A DNA stretch of 64,000 nucleotides from Chloroflexota bacterium (GTDB lineage Bacteria > Chloroflexota > Anaerolineae > Aggregatilineales > Phototrophicaceae): assembly GCA_020161935.1 (NCBI GenBank), contig JAIUNI010000011.1:62001-126000 (forward strand). Direction: 5' to 3'. The notes below the pieces were generated by a model. It saw nothing but the letters and a program-made list of their open reading frames with translations. It had not been told where the DNA came from and searched no databases. Of the stretch, positions 41,525-48,801 are shown in pieces. A program made the position numbers and the translations under genes. Position 1 is the stretch's first letter. Each line of letters opens with the position of its first letter.

Positions 41525-42679
41525 ATGTCGAAGAAACTCTTTTTAGTCGTTATCTTAGTTCTCTCGATGGGCATTGTCGCGGTACTGCCCGCTCGCGCCC
41601 AGGACCTTTGGGATGGTGCCGATGATCTGGCAACCACGCCGTTGGAATGCGGTGCCGGTGATGCGGCTGCGGTGGAAACCACGCCGGAAGCCGAAGAACC
41701 TGCCGCCGAAGCCCCGGCCTATGACGGTGGTCAACCCACCAATGCCCCCGATCTGGCAGGCCAGCCCATCACCATCATCGACGTGCCGAAGCTGATCGGT
41801 ATCGGCTACTTCGATGCGACCGCAGCCGGTATCCAAGAAGCGGCTGCTGAACTCGGTAACGTGACCGCCAAGACCGACGGCCCGACCGAAGCCAACATCG
41901 ACGACCAGATCACCTTCATTGATAATGCCATCACCTCCGGCGTGAACGGCATTCTGTTCGCCGCCAACGACCCGGTTGCCATTGCTCCAGTGCTGACCAA
42001 AGCCCTCGAAGCCGGTATCCATGTCGTCGGTTACGATGCCAACAGTGAACCCGGTGCGCGTGAATGGTTCGTCAATCAGGCACAGTTCAATGGTATCGCC
42101 AAGGCGCTGATTGATAATCTGGTTGCCGAAAAGGGTGATGCCGCGAGCTTCGCTATTGTGACCAGCACCTTCACCACCCCCAACCAAGCCCGCTGGATTG
42201 CCGAAATGCAAGCCTACCAGCAGAAGTGCTACCCCAACTTGGTCTGGCTGGAAACCGTTGAAGCGCAGGAAGATGCGAAGCTCTCCTTCGATCAAGCGAC
42301 CACCCTCATCAACAAGTACGGTGAAGATTTGGACGGCTTGTTCGGTATGACCAGCGTGGCGACCCCGAACTCGGCAGACGCGGTTACTCAGGCCGGTCAG
42401 TGCGGTAACATTGCCGTCATCGGTCTGGCGACCCCGAACCCGATGAAGCCCTTCGTTGAAACCGACTGCGTGAAGTCAGTCGTTCTGTGGAACCCAATTG
42501 ACCTCGGTTACGCGGCGGTTTACGTCATGCGTGCGGTGGTTGATGGCACGCTCAAGCCCGGCGACACCTCGGTCGAGGCTGGCAAGCTCGGTACGCTTCA
42601 GGTCATCAACGGCAGCGAAATCCTGCTTGGCCCGGCGTTCACCTTCACCAAGGACAACATCAACGACTTCGACTTCTAA
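41525..42679 (+). CDS. Sugar ABC transporter substrate-binding protein (rhamnose-type)
   Basis: The start at ATG 41525 follows GAGGAGAAAATTGCAA and gives 384 residues with a signal peptide (MSKKLFLVVILVLSMGIVAV..., cleaved after ARAQ). The mature part is a periplasmic-binding-protein type 1 sugar receptor (ITIIDVPKLIGIGYFDATAAGIQEAAAELG ... GYDANSEPGAREWFVNQ ... LDGLFGMTSVATPNSADAV). A Glu/Ala-rich insert of about 50 residues (VETTPEAEEPAAEAPAYD) lies between the leader and the domain; this is a flexible tether. It lacks a lipobox Cys at the cleavage site, so it is presumably soluble or otherwise retained. Confidence 0.9.
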   Translation: MSKKLFLVVILVLSMGIVAVLPARAQDLWDGADDLATTPLECGAGDAAAVETTPEAEEPAAEAPAYDGGQPTNAPDLAGQPITIIDVPKLIGIGYFDATAAGIQEAAAELGNVTAKTDGPTEANIDDQITFIDNAITSGVNGILFAANDPVAIAPVLTKALEAGIHVVGYDANSEPGAREWFVNQAQFNGIAKALIDNLVAEKGDAASFAIVTSTFTTPNQARWIAEMQAYQQKCYPNLVWLETVEAQEDAKLSFDQATTLINKYGEDLDGLFGMTSVATPNSADAVTQAGQCGNIAVIGLATPNPMKPFVETDCVKSVVLWNPIDLGYAAVYVMRAVVDGTLKPGDTSVEAGKLGTLQVINGSEILLGPAFTFTKDNINDFDF

Positions 42680-42723
42680 ACGTCGTGGATGAATAGTCAG
42701 TGGATGCGTAGACAAGAATTTAC

Positions 42724-42735
42724 TTAAACGTTAAA
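42724..42735. promoter_or_regulatory. LacI-type operator candidate TTAAACGTTAAA
   Basis: A near-palindrome that differs in one position from the perfect 12-mer at 28425-28436, located in the spacer before the trehalase-like gene. The two sites flank the transport and catabolic block 14 kb apart, suggesting common control. Confidence 0.4.
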
Positions 42736-42808
42736 ACTCCATCGCGCGTCTACCATCAGGGGCAGGTATAATAATATGCCTGCCCCTCGATATTTACCGG
42801 AGCCTTGT

Positions 42809-43981
42809 ATGTCCTACCAACCTGTCCTTGATTACATCACTAACTTTTGGCCGCAGCTCATCCGCGAACAAAGGACTGATGAGCAGACCCGTATCGGGCT
42901 GCCGCGTCCGTACATCGTACCCGGCAACGGCGAAATGTTTCAGGAGATGTATTACTGGGACAGCTTCTTCGAGGCGCTCGGTGTGGTCGATACCCCCTAC
43001 GAGCAGTTGGTCATTGATATGACCGAGAACATGCTCTACCTCTACAATCGCTTCGGGGTCATCCCTAACGGCAGCCGTTATTACTTCCTCTCGCGCAGTC
43101 AACCGCCCATCTTGAACGAGATGATCTGGCTGTCCTACAGCATCTTGCAGCGCACCAAACCATCAGAAGCCGATGCCTTCCTTGACCGCGCCATGCAAGC
43201 CTCTCAGCAGGAACACGAAACCGTGTGGCACGGAACCGCGCAGCCCCACAAACGCCTGATGCTCGAAGGACTTTCCCGCTACTACGACATTAACGTGCTG
43301 GATATGCTGGCCTCCTGCGAAAGCGGCTGGGATCATTCCACGCGCTGCGATGATCGTTGGCTGCAACATCTCCCTGTCGATTTGAATTCGATCCTCTACC
43401 GCCGTGAACGTGACTACGAACGTTATGCCAATATGCGCGGCGACAGCGCATCCGCCGCGAGTTGGGCCGAACGCGCTGATAAACGCCGTGCCGCCATACG
43501 CGAACTGATGTGGGAAGGCGAACAGGGCTTTTACTTCGACTACGACATGGCGAATGAAGGGGTGAACCCCACCGCATCGCTGGCGGGGTTTTATACCCTG
43601 TGGGCGAAGCTGGCGACACCGGAGGAAGCTGCGCGAATCGTCAAGGATTGGCTGCCGCGTTTTGAATTCCCCGGCGGCTTGGTCACGTCGTTGGATGCGA
43701 AGCCCGGTCGCCAGTGGGCCTATCCCAACGGTTGGGCACCCCTGAACTGGATCGTGGTGGAAGGGCTGCGAAATTACGGCTTTGACACCGAAGCGCGGCG
43801 TATCATGCGGAAATGGTGTGACAACTGCACAGCCATTTTCAACCTGACCGGCGCGATGTGGGAAAAATACAACGTGGTTGAAATCGGCGGTCGCGAAGAA
43901 GGCGGCCTGTATGGATCGGTGCGCGGCTTCGGCTGGAGCAACGGCGTATTTGTCGATTTCACCCGCAAACTCGCCAGGTAA
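42809..43981 (+). CDS. GH37 trehalase-like glycoside hydrolase
   Basis: From ATG 42809 (MSYQPVLDYITNFWPQL) the 390-residue protein carries trehalase family marks: RPYIVPGNGEMFQEMYYWDSFF (family signature 1, variant), GVIPNGSRYYFLSRSQPPIL, SGWDHSTRC (Asp at the general-acid position), RQWAYPNGWAPLNW (signature 2) and WEKYNVVE (catalytic-base Glu) with a final FGWSNGVFVDF. It hydrolyses trehalose in the family; whether the specificity is the same here is unknown. It has no signal peptide and lies after the sugar binding protein, so it may act on imported disaccharides. Confidence 0.85.
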   Translation: MSYQPVLDYITNFWPQLIREQRTDEQTRIGLPRPYIVPGNGEMFQEMYYWDSFFEALGVVDTPYEQLVIDMTENMLYLYNRFGVIPNGSRYYFLSRSQPPILNEMIWLSYSILQRTKPSEADAFLDRAMQASQQEHETVWHGTAQPHKRLMLEGLSRYYDINVLDMLASCESGWDHSTRCDDRWLQHLPVDLNSILYRRERDYERYANMRGDSASAASWAERADKRRAAIRELMWEGEQGFYFDYDMANEGVNPTASLAGFYTLWAKLATPEEAARIVKDWLPRFEFPGGLVTSLDAKPGRQWAYPNGWAPLNWIVVEGLRNYGFDTEARRIMRKWCDNCTAIFNLTGAMWEKYNVVEIGGREEGGLYGSVRGFGWSNGVFVDFTRKLAR

Positions 43982-44069
43982 GCATAGCGTTTGGGACGCA
44001 GCTTATAACCGTTTTTGACTGATCGCTGGCGACTAAAGACTAAAATCTACCGACTAAGGACTGCCAACT

Positions 44070-44831
44070 ATGACCCTTGCCCCACTGCTCGACATGACCC
44101 GTACCATCGGGCAGCCGCACATGGATTACGTCATCATCGGCGAGGGCAATACATCCGCCCGTATTGATGCGGATACCTTCTGGATTAAAGCCAGCGGTCA
44201 GCAGATGGTGAACATTACCGAAACCGGATTTGTCGCCGTCCGGTTCGCGCCCATCCTTGCCATGCTTGACCAATCCGCCGGTGATCTCGCCGCCCAAAAA
44301 GCGGTGATGCAGGCCGCCAAAGTGGATGCTGCCGCCGCTGGCATTCCTTCGGTGGAAGTGACCTTTCACGCCATGCTGCTCCACGAATGCGGGGTCAATT
44401 ACATCGGGCATACCCACGCCACCGCCGTCAACCGGATTATGTGCAGCCCGCGTGCCTTCGACTTCGCCACCCACCGCATGTTCCCTGATGAGGCGGTTCT
44501 CTGTGGGCCGGAGTCGGTGTATGTCGCTTACGAAGACCCCGGTTTACCGCTGGCGCTCGCGATCCGCGACGGTGTGCGTAAATATATGGCGGAGTGGGGC
44601 GAAGCGCCGAAGGTCATCCTGCTCGGCAATCATGGGGTTATCGCCCTCGGCAACACCCCGCAGGAAATCCTGAATATCACCGCCATGACGGTGAAGGCTG
44701 CCCGTATTTTCGAAGGTGCAAGTGGCATGGGTGGGCCGGTGTTCCTCTCGCGCGAAGATGTCCTCCACATCGTCCGCCGCCCCGACGAAATCTACCGCCG
44801 CAACTTGTTTGTGGAGAAAACTTCTCACTAA
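44070..44831 (+). CDS. Class II aldolase/adducin family protein
   Basis: The 253-residue protein has the zinc-binding motif of class II aldolases (YIGHTHATAVNRIM, about 110-123) and the later GNHGVIALG (about 189-197), with GEGNTSARI near the N-terminus (phosphate-binding GNxSxR). Relatives include fuculose- and rhamnulose-phosphate aldolases and ribulose-5-P epimerases. With a fused aldolase already at 28745, this enzyme may serve a second sugar or a branch of the same pathway. It is 88 nt after the trehalase-like gene. Confidence 0.85.
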   Translation: MTLAPLLDMTRTIGQPHMDYVIIGEGNTSARIDADTFWIKASGQQMVNITETGFVAVRFAPILAMLDQSAGDLAAQKAVMQAAKVDAAAAGIPSVEVTFHAMLLHECGVNYIGHTHATAVNRIMCSPRAFDFATHRMFPDEAVLCGPESVYVAYEDPGLPLALAIRDGVRKYMAEWGEAPKVILLGNHGVIALGNTPQEILNITAMTVKAARIFEGASGMGGPVFLSREDVLHIVRRPDEIYRRNLFVEKTSH

Positions 44832-44942
44832 CTCGTACAAAATTTCGTCCCTGCTTTTTGTGGCATCCTACTCATGCGATGCGTGTAGGAAAAGTTAAAC
44901 TGCGCTCTTAGGGAAACGATACAAAAGGAGCGCAGCGGGAAG

Positions 44943-45398
44943 ATGACGGACATTATTATTCGTTATGCGACGCTCGATGACTTCCCCCGCGTGAAAGTGC
45001 TTTTACAACGCTGCCATCTTTCGACCGAAGGACTATTTGAACCGGGGTCGCAGTGCTGGCTGATCGAGGAATTTGGGAAGCAGGCGGTTGTCGGTGTCGC
45101 GGCGATGGAGTTTGGCGACTCGTCAGGGCTGCTCCGCAGCGTCGGCATTGACCCCGTGTTCCGCAAGCAGGGGTTGGGCGCGGCACTCACGAATACCGCT
45201 TTTGAAGGCTGCCGCATGTCCGGTCGCAGCACGGTCTACTGTTTTAGTACGGGCGCGGGCAGCTATTGGCAGCGGTTCGGCTTCCGCGAAGTGCCAGTGA
45301 GCGAGGTTACGGACGCGCTCCCAAACAGCCCGCAGCTAATCTACTTTGAGCGCGTCGGCTGGCTGCCCACGGAAATCGCGTGGCGCAAAGATTTATAG
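44943..45398 (+). CDS. GNAT N-acetyltransferase (ArsN2-like)
   Basis: This 151-residue protein has the GNAT core: LRSVGIDPVFRKQGLGAALTNTAFEG (motif A, about 60-85) and YWQRFGFREVP near the C-terminus. The overall pattern (LLQRCHLSTEGL ... WLIEEFGKQAVVGVAAMEFGDSSGLLRSVGI) matches the ArsN2 branch, sometimes associated with arsenic resistance operons, though no ars genes are present. It is preceded by a good AAAGGAG site 13 nt upstream of the start and a 111-nt gap. Confidence 0.8.
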   Translation: MTDIIIRYATLDDFPRVKVLLQRCHLSTEGLFEPGSQCWLIEEFGKQAVVGVAAMEFGDSSGLLRSVGIDPVFRKQGLGAALTNTAFEGCRMSGRSTVYCFSTGAGSYWQRFGFREVPVSEVTDALPNSPQLIYFERVGWLPTEIAWRKDL

Positions 45399-45437
45399 CT
45401 CGCTTATTAAAATTTCATACTGTACATGATTGAGGCA

Positions 45438-45623
45438 TTAAAAAGTGTTCGTTTTTGCTGCACCAGCTTTCGGACAGGTCAATGACTTGCGGCTTCCAGT
45501 CCTTCTGGCTAAACGGTTGTGAGGGGCTGGCATGGGGGATACAAATAACCGTATTACTTCATCGTGAGTTATAGGCTTGCCTATGGCTTCGATACCCTCA
45601 ACTTCTAGTGCTAATTTGCACAA
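45438..45623 (-). CDS. Doubtful short gene or fragment
   Basis: An open stretch on the minus strand reads (NEFFEQRL)CKLALEVEGIEAIGK then PITHDEVIRLFVSP before changing to an unlikely composition (RLARRTGSRK). No ATG or ribosome site is apparent and it starts at TTG. The first 45 residues look protein-like, so it may be a gene fragment. The rest of the 386-bp spacer 45399-45784 holds the aap promoter and nothing else that I recognise. Confidence 0.2.
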   Translation of the reverse strand: MCKLALEVEGIEAIGKPITHDEVIRLFVSPMPAPHNRLARRTGSRKSLTCPKAGAAKTNTF

Positions 45624-45665
45624 TCTTTGCTCAAAAAATTCGTTTATGAATCGTCATTTCACTTT

Positions 45666-45694
45666 TTGACAGGTTGCCATAATTACGGTAGACT
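45666..45694 (+). promoter_or_regulatory. Sigma70-type promoter of the aap operon
   Basis: TTGACA (45666-45671), a 17-bp spacer and TAGACT (45689-45694), 90 nt before the aapJ start. A purine-rich AAGGAGTGG ribosome site precedes the start codon at 45785. Confidence 0.6.
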
Positions 45695-45784
45695 GCCGTC
45701 AGATTTCGGCACTTGGCTAGTACCATCTAAAGCCGCGCCGATTTTTAATAAGCTGTTTGAAGAAATTACAAGGAGTGGGTTTCA

Positions 45785-46831
45785 ATGCTTAAACGTCTTT
45801 CCGTATTAGTCGTATTAGCTGCAATGGTCGTCGGCGTGTTTAGCGTCGCTACCGCGCAGGATGCCGTTGCGCTCGGCCCCATTACCCAACGTGTGTTGGA
45901 TCGCGGCGAAGTGATCTGCGGCGCGAACAAGGCCGGTCTTGCCGGTTTCGCCACCGTCAACGACGCGGGTGAATGGGAAGGCTTCGATGTTGATTTCTGC
46001 CGTGCCGTGGCTGCCGCCGTCCTCGGTGATGCCAGCAAGGTCAGCTTCCGTCCGTTGGAAGCCGGCGAACGCCAGGCAGCGATCCAGTCTGAAGAAATTG
46101 ACATCATGTCGCGCAACACCACCTACACCCTCAGCCGTGACGCGGTGTGGGGTGCGGACTTTTCGCCCACAACCTTCTACGATGGTCAGGGTATGATGGT
46201 CAAGTCGGACAGCGGTATCACCGATCTCGCTGGCTTGGCTGGTCTGACGATTTGTGTCCAGAGTGGTACCACCACCGAACTCAACCTCGCTGACCAGATG
46301 AGCATCGCTGGTGCTGAATACACCCCCAAGGTGTTTGCTGAAGCCGCCGCGACTTGGGATGCGTTCGTTCAGGGTCAATGCGATGCCTTCACCACCGACA
46401 AGAGCGGCCTGATCGCTTACAAGGGCAGCAGCGCCGACCCCAGCCTGTTCACTATTCTCGATGTCACCATGAGCAAGGAACCGCTCGGTCCCGCTGTTCC
46501 GCAATCTGACCCGCAGTGGGCGGACATCGTTCGCTGGACGGTTTATGCCACCATTCAGGCCGAAGAATACGGCATCACCAGCGCCAACGTTGACGAATTC
46601 CTGACCAGCGATGTGCCGGAAATCCAGCGCTTCCTCGGTCAAGGTGAAAACGCCATCGGTTCGCTCTACGGCATTCCGAATGACTTTGCCGTCACCGTCA
46701 TCAAGCAGGTCGGTAACTACGGCGAAATCTTCGACCGTAATCTCGGCCCGGACACCCCATTCGCCCTCGGTCGTGGCATCAACGACCTGTGGACGAAGGG
46801 TGGTCTGCTGTACTCACCGCCGTTCCGCTAG
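45785..46831 (+). CDS. aapJ: Amino-acid ABC transporter substrate-binding protein
   Basis: The 348-residue protein has a signal peptide (MLKRLSVLVVLAAMVVGVFSVATAQ) and the AapJ/BztA pattern: VLDRGEVICGANKAGLAGFATVNDAGEWEGFDVDFCRAVAAAVLGD, then SEEIDIMSRNTTYTLSRDAVWGADFSPTTFYDGQG and the final NLGPDTPFALGRGINDLWTKGGLLYSPPFR. Homologues bind a broad range of L-amino acids. It is the first gene of the operon and is separated from the permease by a hairpin, a usual way to make binding protein in excess. Confidence 0.92.
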   Translation: MLKRLSVLVVLAAMVVGVFSVATAQDAVALGPITQRVLDRGEVICGANKAGLAGFATVNDAGEWEGFDVDFCRAVAAAVLGDASKVSFRPLEAGERQAAIQSEEIDIMSRNTTYTLSRDAVWGADFSPTTFYDGQGMMVKSDSGITDLAGLAGLTICVQSGTTTELNLADQMSIAGAEYTPKVFAEAAATWDAFVQGQCDAFTTDKSGLIAYKGSSADPSLFTILDVTMSKEPLGPAVPQSDPQWADIVRWTVYATIQAEEYGITSANVDEFLTSDVPEIQRFLGQGENAIGSLYGIPNDFAVTVIKQVGNYGEIFDRNLGPDTPFALGRGINDLWTKGGLLYSPPFR

Positions 46832-46859
46832 GCCGTGGCTGCTGTTTGAAATAAATACC

Positions 46860-46890
46860 GATAAGGGCGACGCACTCCGTCGCCCTTATC
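46860..46890 (+). terminator. Hairpin after aapJ
   Basis: GATAAGGGCGACG-(5 nt)-CGTCGCCCTTATC is a perfect 13-bp stem 28 nt after the stop codon, followed by TCATC rather than a T-run. It probably stabilises the aapJ transcript or terminates it partially. Confidence 0.7.
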
Positions 46891-47075
46891 TCATCAAATA
46901 AATGGTTTATTTTTAAAAACTAAAAGTTTATTACACATGACGGCATGGTTCCACAACTTTCCATGCACAAACTGGACTGTGAATATCAAGGTACCCTCTC
47001 ATCTGCTCCGCTCGGCATAAAGTGGTTAGGGGATGAGGGTGTCCGTAAACGTCCCTGAAACCGAAGGTCGAGAAT
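46891..47075. other. aapJ-aapQ spacer with GAGGGT repeat
   Basis: This spacer has ACCCTCTCATCTGCTCCGC and, 30 nt later, GTTAGGGGATGAGGGTGTC, an interrupted inverted repeat related to the CCCT.../GAGGGT repeats elsewhere. I see no separate promoter. Confidence 0.4.
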
Positions 47076-48794
47076 ATGGCTGCTCTACAACCTGATCCAA
47101 CACCTCCCCGCCGTTCGAGCCTGCTGCCCGCGTTCCTGCGTGATGAACGCATCCTATCCGTATTGGGGCAGTTGATCTTCGCGTTTGTGTTGGTCTACCT
47201 CGTCTCGCTCCTTTGGGGGTCTATTATGACCTCGCTCAATTCAAAAAATCTCACGCCCAATCTGGGCTTCCTCACCAACCGCGCCGGTTTCGACATCGGC
47301 GAACGCCCTGAGTGGTATTCCTCGGACAGCAGCTATGGCGATGCGTTCAAGGTCGGGTTGATTAATTCCTTGCGGATTATTAGTGTCGGGTTGGTGCTGA
47401 CGACCGTTTTGGGTGTACTGGCGGGTATCTTCCTGCTGAGTTCGAACTGGCTGCTCCGTAATGTTACGCGGGGCGCGGTCGAAATCCTGCGGAATACGCC
47501 GGTGTTGGTACAGTTGATCTTCTGGTATGCCATCGTCATCTCGTCACTGCCGGACTTCCGCACCCCCTTAACCGTCCTGCCCGAAGGCCGTTACGCGATC
47601 CCGTGGCGCTGGCCTATCGAGTTGATTATTCTCGCCGTGTGGTTCATTTACCCGTATTTGAACAAGGTCAACACCCATTTGCCCCGACGCATTTTGAGGA
47701 CGGCGCTGCTCATTGCGACCATCGTTGCCATTGAAGTGGCCTTCTTCTTTGTCCCGGCCTCCTACGGCTTCGCGCAAATAATCTCATCGGGCTTCATCGT
47801 TTACGTGGTGATTAGTGTTGTCCTTATCGCGGCTGCCACGCAGATTAAGACAGGCTTCCGCTGGCAAGCCATTGGCCTAACCATTGGACAGTTTATCGGC
47901 GGTTTGCTGTTTTACTTCGGGGTTGTCCCCAATTCGGGTTTTCCAATTGACCTGTTTCCAACACTCTTTATCAGCCGTCGCGGGTTCGCCTTTCCAGAAT
48001 TTCACCCCACCGCCCGCTTTTCCGAGTGGATGGCTTATGTGGCGCTCGGTGTGACGTTGGCGCTGATCCTGTGGTTCTACCTCGGACGTGTGACCGAGCA
48101 AACCGGACGGCAGTATCCGCGTCCGCTTTATGCCCTGCTTTCAATCGTGGTTTTCGTGGTGGTGGGTTGGGTGGCTGTCGGTGCTGAACCTGCGCCAACG
48201 ACTATCCCTGTAACCGGTGCCGACGGAACCACGACATTTATGCCGCTTGCCGACGCGCGTGCGGGTAATCTGCTGACCACGGCTGATGAGCAGCTCTACA
48301 GCACCAGCCCACTGCTATATATCGCGCCGGTGCAGCGTGTGAATGCCGCCGGTGTGGTTTCCGGTTATGTTTCTGGTACGCAGGTGTCGCCGGAGTATAT
48401 CGCGCTGCTGTTGGGGTTGGTGGTGTATACAGCGGCGTTCATCGCGGAAATTGTCCGCGCGGGTATCCTCGCGGTGCCGAAAGGGCAGATCGAAGCCTCG
48501 CGGGCGCTGGGGTTCACCACCTCGCAAACCCTGCGGATGATTATCTTGCCACAGGCCATGCGGGTGATTATCCCGCCGCTTGCCAGCCAGTACCTGAACT
48601 TAGCCAAGAACTCCAGCCTTGCCATCGCTGTTGCCTTCGCCGATTTGGTGCAAATTACGTACACCATCATGAATCAGTCGGGCCAGTCGATAACAGGTAT
48701 CACGATGATTATGCTGACGTATCTTACGATCAGCCTGATCATCGCCCTCTTTACGAATCTGGCAAACCGCCGCTTCCAGCTTGTGACGAGGTAG
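47076..48794 (+). CDS. aapQ: Amino-acid ABC transporter permease (AapQ type, enlarged)
   Basis: The 572-residue protein has the C-terminal transport core with the EAA loop (EASRALGFTTSQTLRMIILPQAMRVIIPPLASQYLNLAKNSSLA, about 470-515). The N-terminal half contains membrane helices and RNTPVLVQLIFWYAIV typical of AapQ. Between about residues 340 and 440 lies an extracytoplasmic insert (AEPAPTTIPVTGADGTTTFMPLADARAGN...). AapQ in proteobacteria is about 400 residues, so this one is enlarged. It forms the permease pair with aapM. Confidence 0.9.
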   Translation: MAALQPDPTPPRRSSLLPAFLRDERILSVLGQLIFAFVLVYLVSLLWGSIMTSLNSKNLTPNLGFLTNRAGFDIGERPEWYSSDSSYGDAFKVGLINSLRIISVGLVLTTVLGVLAGIFLLSSNWLLRNVTRGAVEILRNTPVLVQLIFWYAIVISSLPDFRTPLTVLPEGRYAIPWRWPIELIILAVWFIYPYLNKVNTHLPRRILRTALLIATIVAIEVAFFFVPASYGFAQIISSGFIVYVVISVVLIAAATQIKTGFRWQAIGLTIGQFIGGLLFYFGVVPNSGFPIDLFPTLFISRRGFAFPEFHPTARFSEWMAYVALGVTLALILWFYLGRVTEQTGRQYPRPLYALLSIVVFVVVGWVAVGAEPAPTTIPVTGADGTTTFMPLADARAGNLLTTADEQLYSTSPLLYIAPVQRVNAAGVVSGYVSGTQVSPEYIALLLGLVVYTAAFIAEIVRAGILAVPKGQIEASRALGFTTSQTLRMIILPQAMRVIIPPLASQYLNLAKNSSLAIAVAFADLVQITYTIMNQSGQSITGITMIMLTYLTISLIIALFTNLANRRFQLVTR

Positions 48795-48801
48795 CCCATC
48801 C

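Noticed and set aside
41555..42295. Antisense 246-codon frame inside the sugar-binding protein gene
   Set aside because: It is a shadow; the plus-strand frame has a signal peptide and a family match.
44831..45785. tRNA or small RNA gene around the aap promoter spacer
   Set aside because: No cloverleaf or other recognisable structured RNA was found by eye; only promoter elements are supported.
45815..46642. Antisense 275-codon frame inside aapJ
   Set aside because: It covers the well-supported binding protein and has no signature of its own.
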